From an uncultured Alphaproteobacteria bacterium (GTDB lineage: Bacteria; Pseudomonadota; Alphaproteobacteria; Micavibrionales; Micavibrionaceae): a DNA stretch of 31,451 nucleotides. Each line of letters begins with the position of its first letter. Position 1 is the stretch's first letter. A program made the translations under genes and the position numbers. Shown in pieces: positions 7,254 through 15,274 of the stretch. The notes under the pieces were generated by a model, which had not been told where the DNA came from, did not search any database, and saw only the letters and a list, made by a program, of their open reading frames with translations. Where the stretch lies: positions 1-31,451 of the forward strand of contig CAMLJM010000028.1 in the NCBI GenBank assembly GCA_946480475.1, read 5' to 3'.

Positions 7254-8003
7254 ATGAAAGTCCTTGTTGCCGTCAAACGCGTGATCGATGCTTATGTCAC
7301 AGTCCGGGTCAAAGCTGACCAGACGGGCGTTGAAACCGCTAACGTCAAAATGTCGATGAATCCCTTTTGCGAGATTGCTGTGGAAGAAGCCGTTCGCTTG
7401 AAAGAGGCTGGCAAAGTGACTGAAATCGTAGTGGTTTCGGCAGGCCCTGCCACATGCCAGGAAACATTGCGCACGGCCTTGGCCATGGGTGCTGACCGCG
7501 CCATCCTTATACAAACAGATGCTGAACTACAACCTCTCGCCGTTGCCAAGCTGCTGAAAGCCGTCGTAGATAAAGAACAGCCCGGTTTGGTATTGATGGG
7601 TAAACAAGGTATTGATGGCGAACACAACCAGACAGGCCAGATGGTGGCCGCCCTGAAAGGCTGGTCACAGGCCACTTTCGCTTCCAAAATTGAACTGGGC
7701 GATGGCGAGGCCACCGTCACGCGTGAAATCGATGGCGGCCTGGAAACGCTCAAGATCAAATTGCCGGGCGTCATCACCACGGACCTGCGCCTGAACGAGC
7801 CGCGATATGCCTCCCTTCCGAACATCATGAAGGCCAAGAGCAAACCTCTTGAAAATCTGACGCCGGATGCCTTGGGCATTGATATTGCGCCACGATACAA
7901 AACCCTCAAAGTGACTGAACCGCCCAAACGTCAGGCAGGCAAGAAAGTGGCCGACGTTGCAGAACTCGTCAATAAACTGAAAACAGAAGCAAAGGTGCTG
8001 TAA
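7254..8003 (+). CDS. etfB: Electron transfer flavoprotein beta subunit
   Basis: 249 residues from the ATG at 7254 ([20 protein letters not shown]), which fits the family's N-terminus; an in-frame ATG at 7239 would add five residues. Typical EtfB segments are present: [20 protein letters not shown], an [10 protein letters not shown] nucleotide-binding strand and [18 protein letters not shown]. With EtfA it forms the soluble heterodimer that binds FAD and AMP and passes electrons from acyl-CoA and related dehydrogenases to ETF-quinone oxidoreductase. The stop codon overlaps the etfA start by one base (TAATG), so the subunits are translationally coupled. Confidence 0.96.
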   Translation: MKVLVAVKRVIDAYVTVRVKADQTGVETANVKMSMNPFCEIAVEEAVRLKEAGKVTEIVVVSAGPATCQETLRTALAMGADRAILIQTDAELQPLAVAKLLKAVVDKEQPGLVLMGKQGIDGEHNQTGQMVAALKGWSQATFASKIELGDGEATVTREIDGGLETLKIKLPGVITTDLRLNEPRYASLPNIMKAKSKPLENLTPDALGIDIAPRYKTLKVTEPPKRQAGKKVADVAELVNKLKTEAKVL

Positions 8004-8932
8004 TGTCTATTCTTGTTGTTGCAGAACATAATAATCAGGCACTCAACCCTGCCACGCTGAATACCATTACAGCGGCCGCAAAATTGGGCGGTGACATAGA
8101 TGTTCTGGTCGCTGGCCATAATTGTAAATCTGTTGCCGACGCCGCTGCCCAGGTAGCAGGCGTGAAACGCGTTATCCATGCCGATGATGCCGCTTATGCG
8201 CATGCTCTGGCAGAAAACATGGGCAACCTGATTGCACATGTCGGAAAATCACATTCTCATATTGTGGCCCCTGCTTCATTCTTCGGTAAAAATGTTATGC
8301 CCCGTGTGGCCGCCATGCTCGATGCCGTGCAAATTTCAGATATCGTCGCTGTTGAGTCTGCTGATACGTTTGTACGCCCCATTTATGCGGGGAATGCCTT
8401 GGCTACGGTCCAGACCACAAGTTCCCCCGTTGTTCTGACTGTACGCCCAACAGCGTTTGATGCCGCTGGCAGTGGCGGTTCAGCCTCTGTCGAAACCCGT
8501 AACAACGGCACTGAAACGGGTCTCACCACATTTGTGAGTCAAGAACTGACCAAGAGCGAGCGTCCTGACCTGGCCACAGCCAAGATCATCATTTCCGGCG
8601 GACGCGGCCTGGGCAACGGTGAAAACTTCCATAAATATATTGACCCTGTGGCTGACAAACTGGGAGCCGCTGTTGGCGCTTCGCGTGCGGCGGTTGATGC
8701 CGGATATGTGCCCAACGATTACCAGGTGGGGCAAACAGGTAAAATCGTAGCGCCACAGCTTTATATCGCTGTCGGCATTTCCGGCGCTATCCAGCACCTT
8801 GCGGGTATGAAAGATTCCAAAGTGATCGTTGCAATCAATAAGGATGAAGAAGCCCCGATCTTCCAGATAGCTGATTACGGCCTTGTCGGTGACCTGTTCC
8901 AGATCCTGCCTGATCTGGAAAAAGCCCTCTAG
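8003..8932 (+). CDS. etfA: Electron transfer flavoprotein alpha subunit
   Basis: 309 residues, standard EtfA length. The N-terminal domain starts [20 protein letters not shown]. The C-terminal FAD domain carries the conserved [51 protein letters not shown] and [20 protein letters not shown] segments that contact FAD. It pairs with EtfB, encoded immediately upstream with a one-base overlap. The gene ends facing an orphan riboswitch and its hairpin on the opposite strand. Confidence 0.97.
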   Translation: MSILVVAEHNNQALNPATLNTITAAAKLGGDIDVLVAGHNCKSVADAAAQVAGVKRVIHADDAAYAHALAENMGNLIAHVGKSHSHIVAPASFFGKNVMPRVAAMLDAVQISDIVAVESADTFVRPIYAGNALATVQTTSSPVVLTVRPTAFDAAGSGGSASVETRNNGTETGLTTFVSQELTKSERPDLATAKIIISGGRGLGNGENFHKYIDPVADKLGAAVGASRAAVDAGYVPNDYQVGQTGKIVAPQLYIAVGISGAIQHLAGMKDSKVIVAINKDEEAPIFQIADYGLVGDLFQILPDLEKAL

Positions 8933-8941
8933 AAATTAAGT

Positions 8942-8972
8942 GGCCCCGCATATCAACTTGAAATGCGGGGCC
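8942..8972. terminator. 10-bp GC-rich hairpin between etfA and the TPP riboswitch
   Basis: A perfect inverted repeat GGCCCCGCAT (8942-8951) / ATGCGGGGCC (8963-8972) with an 11-nt loop. It lies 9 bp after the etfA stop and directly 3' of the minus-strand riboswitch. Neither side has a good U-run, so it may be a weak or bidirectional terminator, an RNA 3'-end stabiliser, or part of the riboswitch expression platform. Confidence 0.6.
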
Positions 8973-8973
8973 T

Positions 8974-9067
8974 AGATAGCATTCCTACGCCAGCATTATC
9001 TGGATCAGGTTCGCGGGTGTGATCTCAGCTCTGTAATGAAACAGTTAAGCACCCCGATCAGCCATCT
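8974..9067 (-). promoter_or_regulatory. TPP (thiamine pyrophosphate) riboswitch with no thiamine gene downstream
   Basis: Read on the minus strand the region has the TPP aptamer consensus in order: CGGGGTGC, a variable stem, GCTGAGAT, ACCCGCGAACCTGATCC, then AGATAATGCTGGCGTAGGAA. Closing helix P1 can form between AGATGGC (9067-9061) and GCTATCT (8980-8974), seven pairs including one G-U. All hallmark elements are intact. The next sequence in its direction is a GC-rich hairpin and then the antisense of etfA, so it controls no visible gene. Upstream on its strand is the PEBP-like gene, whose 3' UTR it could form. Confidence 0.9.
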
Positions 9068-9118
9068 GGCTTACCAACAGATCAACGCCGCTGATGTTCC
9101 GATTTTTTCCTTAAAAAA

Positions 9119-9853
9119 TTATCGTTTTAGATAATGTTCGACATGAATTTCCGCTGCATCAATGACATGGCCGTTCATAGCGGGCAGAACCTGCTGCAAC
9201 GTCGCTCCCGTTTGCAATGGCAATACATTATCAAGTGCGAATAAACGCAGGACATAGGGGTACACTCCTTTGGGTTCGCAGGGCCCCGTATATGCATTAT
9301 GGCCATAGGGATTGGCACCGAAGAAGCCCTGTCCGGCTGCTAGCGTTTCAGGATCTATCTTGCCCGGCAGGCCCGTAGAGGACGCCGGAATATTGAACAT
9401 GATCCATGACCATGATGCCTTCTCATTCGGCGCACGGCGTTCCAATACCAGCACGTATGATGTCGTCGCTGATGGCGCCCCATACCAGTTTATCGCAGGG
9501 GATGCATTCTTGCGGTAACAGGTTAACTCCAGCGGATAGCGTGGCAAACCCCCGCTCGCCGCCGCAGGAATATCTGCACTGCTCATTTTCAATGTGCCCG
9601 CGATTTTCGAGATATCAACTTTGACCTCATCGTAAACGACAGACTTCGCAGGCTCAGGCTCCTGCGCAACTTGCGGCGTTACCGACACAATAGGTGTGAC
9701 AGGTTTAGAGGGAGCCTCTGACACAATCGCGGAAGATTGCGGGGCAATCGGCCCTGATACAGGTGCGGTCTTCTGACGGGCGATGAAAACAGCACCCATC
9801 AGCATGGCAATGGCGATAATAGCCGTGACAATCCAGAGGATTTTCTGATTCAT
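9119..9853 (-). CDS. Membrane-anchored or secreted PEBP (YbhB/YbcL-like) protein
   Basis: 244 residues. An N-terminal hydrophobic segment (ILWIVTAIIAIAMLMGAVFI) acts as membrane anchor or signal, followed by a Pro/Ser/Val-rich linker to residue ~70. The rest is a PEBP / Raf-kinase-inhibitor-like domain: ASPAINWYGAPSATTSYVLVLE, SWSWIMFNIPAS, FGANPYGHNAYTGPCEPKGVYPYVLRLFAL. The molecular role of bacterial YbhB-like proteins is unclear; a ligand-binding periplasmic domain is likely here. The gene starts 4 bp after the upstream phosphatase gene, so the two form an operon. Confidence 0.88.
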   Translation of the reverse strand: MNQKILWIVTAIIAIAMLMGAVFIARQKTAPVSGPIAPQSSAIVSEAPSKPVTPIVSVTPQVAQEPEPAKSVVYDEVKVDISKIAGTLKMSSADIPAAASGGLPRYPLELTCYRKNASPAINWYGAPSATTSYVLVLERRAPNEKASWSWIMFNIPASSTGLPGKIDPETLAAGQGFFGANPYGHNAYTGPCEPKGVYPYVLRLFALDNVLPLQTGATLQQVLPAMNGHVIDAAEIHVEHYLKR

Positions 9854-9857
9854 GACT

Positions 9858-10349
9858 TTAATCTTTCTGCAACTTGCTTATTAATCCGTCCACACCGCTG
9901 GCGATCAGTTCATAAGCATGGTCAAAATCCTTTTGTCCCCCGTAATACGGGTCTGGCACATCATTCCATTTACGTCCGGGATCATGATGCATAAGAAGAG
10001 ATATTTGCGCCTGGGAAGAAACAGGCTTCATTCTCATCATAAAATCTAAATGCGTTCCATCAAGGGCAATCAGATACTGGAATTTTTCAAAATCATCGAT
10101 ACTTAACTGCCGCGCGCGAAGATTAGAAATATCAATCCCGCGTGTACGCGCTGTCGCGACCGATCGATGATCGGGCGGATGACCAATATGCCAACCACCC
10201 GTCCCTGCTGAGTCAATCAGAAATTTTTCCTGCAGCCCCGCTTTTATTACACGATCGCGAAACACGCCTTCTGCCGTAGGCGAGCGGCATATATTTCCCG
10301 TACATACAAACAGAACAGATGTTAGATCAGTCAATCTTTCCATGACCAT
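9858..10349 (-). CDS. Low-molecular-weight protein tyrosine phosphatase
   Basis: 163 residues. It has the P-loop near the N-terminus (VLFVCTGNICRSPTAEG, a C-x5-R-S motif) and the general-acid DPYYGG loop (VPDPYYGGQKDF), both in the family's usual places. It is cytoplasmic and should dephosphorylate phosphotyrosine; in other bacteria such enzymes often pair with tyrosine kinases of polysaccharide export, but none is nearby. First gene of a two-gene operon with the PEBP protein. Two in-frame ATGs (residues 1 and 3) are possible starts. Confidence 0.94.
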   Translation of the reverse strand: MVMERLTDLTSVLFVCTGNICRSPTAEGVFRDRVIKAGLQEKFLIDSAGTGGWHIGHPPDHRSVATARTRGIDISNLRARQLSIDDFEKFQYLIALDGTHLDFMMRMKPVSSQAQISLLMHHDPGRKWNDVPDPYYGGQKDFDHAYELIASGVDGLISKLQKD

Positions 10350-10461
10350 TATTTTAGCCTAGCAGACGCAGTTTAATCCATATTGAAAGCGCCGTATCCC
10401 CTTTAACCTTAGGTTATATAAGGACTTTTTCACAGGATTAGCGGGATAATTCCCTCTTGGC

Positions 10462-10490
10462 TTGCCTTCCCATGCCTTGCGCGGTATAAA
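10462..10490 (+). promoter_or_regulatory. Candidate promoter of olsBA
   Basis: TTGCCT (10462-10467), a 17-bp spacer and TATAAA (10485-10490). Transcription would start within a few bases of the olsB ATG at 10498, giving a leaderless or nearly leaderless mRNA, which agrees with the lack of a clear Shine-Dalgarno sequence. Confidence 0.45.
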
Positions 10491-10497
10491 CCGGGAC

Positions 10498-11340
10498 ATG
10501 ATTACGCCCCTACATAAAGTTGAGCCGATTTCTATCCGCCTGGCCGAAAACCAAAGCGAAATCGAAGCCGCGCAGGAATTGCGCTATAAAGTATTTTATG
10601 AAGAATATGGCGCGAAAGCAGACCCGGATACATTGCGTCTCAAACGGGATGCCGACCCCTATGACGTGGTGGCTGATCACCTGATTGTTGTTGATAATAC
10701 AGCCGGGCCAAAGCCCAAAATTGTCGGCACTTATCGTGTTATTCAGCAAGCTGCTGCCGACCAGATCGGCGGCTTTTATTCATCATCAGAATACGATATT
10801 ACGCCCCTGCATAATTGCGGCCTGAACATGCTTGAACTGGGACGTTCTTGCGTGCTGCCGGAATACCGTACGCGTTCCGTGCTTCAGTTACTCTGGCAAG
10901 GCATTGCGAATTACGTCATCGAAAATAAAATTGAGATTTTATTTGGCTGCGCGAGCTTCCATGGCAATGATGTGGGAGCCATCTCACAACAACTGGCGTA
11001 CTTGTATCATTATCATCTGGCCCCGCCTGCCCTGCGCCCGATTGCGCGTAAAGAGCGTTACGTCGAGATGAACCTGCATCCGAAAGAACCTTTAAAACCG
11101 CGTGAAATCATTAATACACTGCCGCCACTGATCAAAGGTTACCTGCGCACGGGCTGCATGGTCGGCGAAGGCGCCGTGATTGATGAGCAGTTCAATACCA
11201 TTGATGTCTGTATTGTATTGCAAACGGATATGCTGGCCAATCAGTACCGTAAGCACTTTAAATTACCCCTGCCCGATGAACTGGCTGGCAAAACAGACGC
11301 AGACGTTCGTTCTCTTTTCGAGCGCAAGCAGGAAGATTAA
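10498..11340 (+). CDS. olsB: L-ornithine N-alpha-acyltransferase (OlsB, GNAT fold)
   Basis: 280 residues from the ATG at 10498; an upstream in-frame TTG at 10462 overlaps the likely promoter and is disfavoured. OlsB-type motifs include AAQELRYKVFYEEYGAK, VADHLIVVD, VGTYRVI, LELGRSCVLPEYRTRSVLQL and LFGCASFHGNDV, as in the autoinducer-synthase/GNAT-like OlsB family. It transfers a 3-hydroxyacyl chain from acyl-ACP to the alpha-amino group of ornithine, giving lyso-ornithine lipid. It is followed after 5 bp by a PlsC-type acyltransferase that fits OlsA, so the pair would make the phosphorus-free membrane lipid ornithine lipid. Confidence 0.88.
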   Translation: MITPLHKVEPISIRLAENQSEIEAAQELRYKVFYEEYGAKADPDTLRLKRDADPYDVVADHLIVVDNTAGPKPKIVGTYRVIQQAAADQIGGFYSSSEYDITPLHNCGLNMLELGRSCVLPEYRTRSVLQLLWQGIANYVIENKIEILFGCASFHGNDVGAISQQLAYLYHYHLAPPALRPIARKERYVEMNLHPKEPLKPREIINTLPPLIKGYLRTGCMVGEGAVIDEQFNTIDVCIVLQTDMLANQYRKHFKLPLPDELAGKTDADVRSLFERKQED

Positions 11341-11345
11341 TTGAT

Positions 11346-12128
11346 ATGGCTGGCCTTACAGCACCCCTGAAACTTGTAGCCTTCTTATTGTGGTGTGCCG
11401 TCATGGTGCCCATACAAATGCTTATTATGTTGTTTAGCGGCAGAAAACCTGCTTATACCACACCATGGATATGGCATAACGGCGTGTGCAAAATCCTCGG
11501 CCTCAACGTGATTGTTGAGGGAAAACCGTGCACAGATCGTCAGGTTATTTTTATCAGCAATCATCTTTCCTATCTGGATATTCCCGTAATCGCGAGCATC
11601 CTTAAGGCGTCTTTCATTGCTAAAGGCGAAGTCGCCAGTTGGCCTGTATTCGGCTTCCTTTCAAAGCTCCAGCAAACCGCTTTTGTCAGCCGTTCAAAAA
11701 CAACGCTGGGCAACGACAAAAACAATCTGGAGAATATGCTGAAAGACGGTCGCAGCATGATCCTGTTTCCCGAGGGAACATCAACAGATGGCCGCAGTGT
11801 TGTTCCCTTCAAATCCAGCCTGTTCAGCATTGCGCTTGCGATTGAAGGAACTGATATCTGGCTACAACCCATGACGCTCTCGATTATCAATGTCGATGGC
11901 AACCCGCCCGTCGCGCAGGATGTTCGTGATCTGTATGCATGGTACGGTGATATGACCCTGCCCCCTCATTTATCCGCATTCGGCAAAACAAAGGGTGCGA
12001 CTATCAAGATTACTTTCCATGAGCCTATAAGCGCCCGGGCTACGCCGGACCGAAAAATACTGGCATCCCGCTGTTATGAAGCCGTCGCAGGCGGACTGGA
12101 AAATCCGGCACTGGCTTTTGCGGCCTGA
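11346..12128 (+). CDS. olsA: 1-acyl-glycerol-3-phosphate acyltransferase-like protein, probable OlsA
   Basis: 260 residues with an N-terminal hydrophobic segment (LKLVAFLLWCAVMVPIQMLI). PlsC-family motifs are in order: NHLSYLDIP (the H-x4-D catalytic pair), GFLSKLQQTAFVSR, FPEGTSTDG and a later IINVDGN stretch. As the gene directly follows olsB, the natural substrate is probably lyso-ornithine lipid (OlsA), acylated from acyl-ACP at the membrane; a general PlsC role cannot be excluded. No promoter is visible between the genes. Confidence 0.87.
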   Translation: MAGLTAPLKLVAFLLWCAVMVPIQMLIMLFSGRKPAYTTPWIWHNGVCKILGLNVIVEGKPCTDRQVIFISNHLSYLDIPVIASILKASFIAKGEVASWPVFGFLSKLQQTAFVSRSKTTLGNDKNNLENMLKDGRSMILFPEGTSTDGRSVVPFKSSLFSIALAIEGTDIWLQPMTLSIINVDGNPPVAQDVRDLYAWYGDMTLPPHLSAFGKTKGATIKITFHEPISARATPDRKILASRCYEAVAGGLENPALAFAA

Positions 12129-12170
12129 TCTGGCTATTGTTCCTGACGACATTCCTTAAGGAGACTAAAA

Positions 12171-12395
12171 ATGAAATTCACAAACGATGAAGCCAAACGC
12201 GTGCAGAAATACCTGCAGGTCAAGTTTGCCAATCAGAAAATCACTGTAGGCGCGATGTCCAAATCCGGCGATTCTGCTGAAATTCTGCTGGATGGCGAGT
12301 TTATGGGTACCCTGTATAAAGACACCGAAGACGGTGAAACGTCCTACGACTTCAACATGGCCATCCTGGAAATGGATCTGCCACCGGCTGCCTAA
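12171..12395 (+). CDS. DUF3126 family small protein
   Basis: 74 residues behind a strong ribosome site (AAGGAGACTAAAA). The sequence matches the short alphaproteobacterial DUF3126 family: EAKRVQKYLQVKFANQKI, SGDSAEILLDGEFMGTLYKD, EDGETSYDFNMAILEMDL. It is soluble and acidic, and its function is unknown. It follows olsA by 43 bp and may be read through from that operon. A weak CCTTTTT/AAAAAGG hairpin follows the stop. Confidence 0.85.
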   Translation: MKFTNDEAKRVQKYLQVKFANQKITVGAMSKSGDSAEILLDGEFMGTLYKDTEDGETSYDFNMAILEMDLPPAA

Positions 12396-12422
12396 CCCCT
12401 TTTTTTACCTGGAAAAAGGTAT

Positions 12423-12452
12423 TTGCCTAAATAGAGTCATTTTCTGTAAAAT
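12423..12452 (+). promoter_or_regulatory. Weak promoter candidate for the Cys-rich secreted protein
   Basis: TTGCCT (12423-12428), an 18-bp spacer and TAAAAT (12447-12452), upstream of the 12549 gene. The -35 is identical to that proposed for olsB. A small hairpin CATGCC/GGCATG lies in the would-be leader near 12480-12500. Confidence 0.3.
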
Positions 12453-12548
12453 TAAAGAACGCACAGAAAAAGGCGATCCATGCCGCGCGGGGCATGACAT
12501 GCGGGTAAATCTGCGGTAAAATGGAAGGACATGCGGGGGTAGTTATCT

Positions 12549-13478
12549 ATGGCCTTGAAAAAACTGGCTTTTTTTCTTTCATCAATGAAACGCTTCAGTT
12601 TCACGGCTGCCAGCTTTGCCATGGCAATGAGCTTGAGCACCCTGAGCATGGCTCAGACCGTCCCTTGCGACCCTGAATATATGGATGCCCTAGAGTCCCG
12701 CGCCTATCTGGAAGCACAGCGCGAAATTGCCATGAACCAGAACCTGATCGCCAAGCCGGACAGCGTTCTCGAATATACCTGTTTTGACCGCATCATGGGC
12801 ACCATTGCACGAGCCCCCAGTGACCGCGGAAATTTCAGCGAAAGTAACCGCTGGGGTGAGATTACAAACCATGGCGCCACATCTCTGGATGCCGCTTTTG
12901 ATACAGTTGTAACCAGCGCGCTGATCTCTTACATCAACACCAATTATAACCACAACTTCCTGGGTGGCCGTTCCACAGAAAACCACACGCCGCAAAACGT
13001 CACCGGAAATGCCGGTACATATAGCTGCAACCGTATGCTGGCTGTCTGGAACGCGGCACGCTGCATGAACTTCTTCAATCAGACACATGATGAATTTCAT
13101 GACTTCCAATATTTAAGCACGAACGACCCACGCCGTCTGCCCACCGTATGCCCCAACAACGGTATTACCACTGAATGGATTAACCGCGCGTTCAATAACG
13201 AAGCTAACCGTTACGTACTGCAGACGGAAAACCCGATGGACAACACAGCATATACTGCAGATCCTATGGTTACACACCTGAACCGCATCAACCCATACGG
13301 CACAGCACCTGCCACAACCTGCGCCGAAGGTATCCCGACAGGTGTCGTTGTATTCCGTCAAGGCTTCACGCCACCTTATTATTATGAGAAGGTCTGTCCG
13401 AACCCTGGATGCTACTATGTCCCGTCGGGTGCCGGCTCTCAGGCATCGCCTAGCAATACCGGTGAGTGCCGTAACTAA
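12549..13478 (+). CDS. Secreted cysteine-rich protein of unknown function
   Basis: 309 residues. A long signal sequence ends near LSTLSMAQ, with cleavage likely before QTVPCDPEY. The mature protein has about ten cysteines spread along its length (VPCDPEY, YTCFDR, SCNRM, ARCMNF, TVCPNN, TTCAEG, KVCPNPGCYY, GECRN), suggesting a disulfide-rich periplasmic or extracellular fold. Aromatic/proline segments such as FTPPYYYEKVCPNPGCYYVP stand near the C-terminus, which ends in a Ser/Gly-rich tail. I do not recognise the family. The gene stands alone between a weak promoter candidate and a strong terminator, so it is a single transcription unit. GGGGGT precedes the ATG as a ribosome site. Confidence 0.78.
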   Translation: MALKKLAFFLSSMKRFSFTAASFAMAMSLSTLSMAQTVPCDPEYMDALESRAYLEAQREIAMNQNLIAKPDSVLEYTCFDRIMGTIARAPSDRGNFSESNRWGEITNHGATSLDAAFDTVVTSALISYINTNYNHNFLGGRSTENHTPQNVTGNAGTYSCNRMLAVWNAARCMNFFNQTHDEFHDFQYLSTNDPRRLPTVCPNNGITTEWINRAFNNEANRYVLQTENPMDNTAYTADPMVTHLNRINPYGTAPATTCAEGIPTGVVVFRQGFTPPYYYEKVCPNPGCYYVPSGAGSQASPSNTGECRN

Positions 13479-13492
13479 CAGGATCAAAGTTT

Positions 13493-13518
13493 AAACCCCC
13501 GCTTCGGCGGGGGTTTTT
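13493..13518 (+). terminator. Intrinsic terminator after the Cys-rich protein gene
   Basis: Stem AAACCCCCGC (13493-13502), TTCG tetraloop, GCGGGGGTTT, then a T-run to 13518. This is a textbook rho-independent terminator on the plus strand. Confidence 0.92.
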
Positions 13519-13538
13519 GTTTGTGCGGTCATTACAGA

Positions 13539-13850
13539 TTAGTGAGTACTTTCCTGCAGAATGGTTTTCATCTCCTGCATCAGCGTTTTATTATCCGCTT
13601 TCAGCTCAATAAACTTCATGATTGTGGTCATGTTTTTCTGACGATCTATTTTCTCAAAACGATCATCGACAGCAACCTGATCCACGGCCCCTGCCGTTTC
13701 CAGTTTTTCCATACGGCTTGTAATCTGCTGGCGCGCACGCTCCAGCAACTCATGATCGATAAGCCCGCGTGTCTGACGTAAAATCAGAATTGCTTCCTGC
13801 TTCAAACGGCGCCTTTGCGGCGTATCCGTATAAAAAACCTTCCGCGACAT
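13539..13850 (-). CDS. Small helical protein with an IDxxxxxRA motif
   Basis: 103 residues from the ATG at 13850, which has an AGGA ribosome site seven bases upstream. It is charged and helical throughout, with no signal peptide. Its segment TRGLIDHELLERARQQI resembles the N-terminal motif of the two Hpt-like paralogues at 5.4-6.5 kb (GAIDEKKVERAQEVI, GFIDPHAVNRAQSII), but no Hpt-like helix follows. The similarity is by eye only. The gene is divergent from waaA and converges on the Cys-rich protein gene. Function unknown. Confidence 0.65.
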   Translation of the reverse strand: MSRKVFYTDTPQRRRLKQEAILILRQTRGLIDHELLERARQQITSRMEKLETAGAVDQVAVDDRFEKIDRQKNMTTIMKFIELKADNKTLMQEMKTILQESTH

Positions 13851-13975
13851 AATTAATCCTGGCTCCTGCCTGACTATACCCTTGATACAAAGGGCAGAAA
13901 TGAGACTTTCCAAAGGGAAAACAAGCCCTTATATCTACAGGATGCCTTGGTAAGCCCTAAAATAAGGTTAGCGCG

Positions 13976-15274
13976 TTGAATTTTCTTCTAAATCTCTACT
14001 CGAACATTCTGGAAATAGCCTCTCCAGGGCTGGACCTCCTTTTGTCGCGCCGCTTGCGTCAGGGTAAGGAAGATGCTCACCGCCTGCCTGAGCGTAAGGG
14101 GCAAGCATCCTTACCCCGTCCCTCCGGCGCCCTTATCTGGATTCATGGTGCCAGTGTTGGCGAAACACAATCAACACTGATTTTAATAGAACAGTTGCGC
14201 CAGCATTTCCCCACAATCACCATTTTGCTGACAAGCGGCACCGTAACATCTGCACGTTACTTAAGCTCCCGCTTACCATCAGGCGTCATTCACCAGTATT
14301 ATCCTCTCGATCACCCTCAATGGGTTGGAACATTCCTGGATCACTGGCAGCCAGACTTTGTGCTCTGGATGGAATCCGAATTATGGCCTGCTATGCTCTG
14401 CGGCCTGCAGAAAAGAAACGTCCCAGCCATCCTGCTCAACGCCCGCCTCTCGCCACGTTCTCTCCAGCGCTGGAAAGCATTCCCGGATACAGCCCGCCAC
14501 TTACTGCAAACATTCTCACTGATCCTGACGCAAACACAGGATGATGCCAGCGCCTATCGCACTCTGGGGGCGCAGAATGTCAGTGTGTCCGGCAATCTGA
14601 AATATGCAGCTCAGGCATTACCCGTCAATGATGCAGATTTGACGGTACTCAAGAAGGCACTGCAAGATCGTCCGGTATGGCTTTATGCCAGTACGCATAA
14701 GGGCGAAGAAGAAATGGCCTGCCGTCTGCATAAACGACTGACTGAACATCTACCGGAATTACTGACCATTATCGTGCCACGCCATCCTGAACGCCGGGAC
14801 GATATCGTTAAGGCGTGCACAGGTATGAAAGTGCAATTACGAACAGATGCAAAGATACCGCCTGCAAACGATACGCAAATTTATGTTGCTGACACTTTAG
14901 GTGAACTGGGGCTTTTCTACCGCCTGTCCCCCGTTGCCTGTATTGGCCGCAGCTTTAGCGATGATGGCGGCGGCGGGCATAATCCTATTGAAGCGGCACA
15001 GCTCGGTTGTGCTGTTATACATGGCCCTCACGTGCAGAATCTTCAGCAAATATACGACGAGATGTCTAAGGCCGGCGCTGTTATGGGCGTAACATGCGAA
15101 AATGACCTTTATGAAACGCTGGCGGCCTTGCTGACGCAACCATCTCTCATGCAAACACTTGCTGAGGCAGGAAAAACATTCACACAAAAACAAACTTATG
15201 TACTATCGGGCATTATGAATCAGGTATTGCCCCTTGCAGGCAAAATCCTATCCCGAAAAGTTGAGGTTGCGTAA
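13976..15274 (+). CDS. waaA: 3-deoxy-D-manno-octulosonic acid (Kdo) transferase
   Basis: 432 residues from a TTG start at 13976, supported by an AAGG ribosome site and a family-like N-terminus (NFLLNLYSNILEI, a short membrane anchor). Conserved segments: WIHGASVGETQST (with the catalytic Glu), LDHPQWVGTFLDHWQPDFVLWMESELWP, PRHPERRDDI and GRSFSDDGGGGHNPIEAAQLG in the C-terminal CMP-Kdo domain. WaaA attaches Kdo to lipid IVA on the cytoplasmic face of the inner membrane. Its stop overlaps the lpxK start by one base, and lpxL follows, forming a lipid A/inner-core operon. Confidence 0.95.
   Translation: MNFLLNLYSNILEIASPGLDLLLSRRLRQGKEDAHRLPERKGQASLPRPSGALIWIHGASVGETQSTLILIEQLRQHFPTITILLTSGTVTSARYLSSRLPSGVIHQYYPLDHPQWVGTFLDHWQPDFVLWMESELWPAMLCGLQKRNVPAILLNARLSPRSLQRWKAFPDTARHLLQTFSLILTQTQDDASAYRTLGAQNVSVSGNLKYAAQALPVNDADLTVLKKALQDRPVWLYASTHKGEEEMACRLHKRLTEHLPELLTIIVPRHPERRDDIVKACTGMKVQLRTDAKIPPANDTQIYVADTLGELGLFYRLSPVACIGRSFSDDGGGGHNPIEAAQLGCAVIHGPHVQNLQQIYDEMSKAGAVMGVTCENDLYETLAALLTQPSLMQTLAEAGKTFTQKQTYVLSGIMNQVLPLAGKILSRKVEVA

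Noticed and set aside
8942..9067. TPP riboswitch acting in cis on etfBA
   Set aside because: The aptamer lies on the opposite strand and downstream of etfA, so it cannot be its 5' leader.
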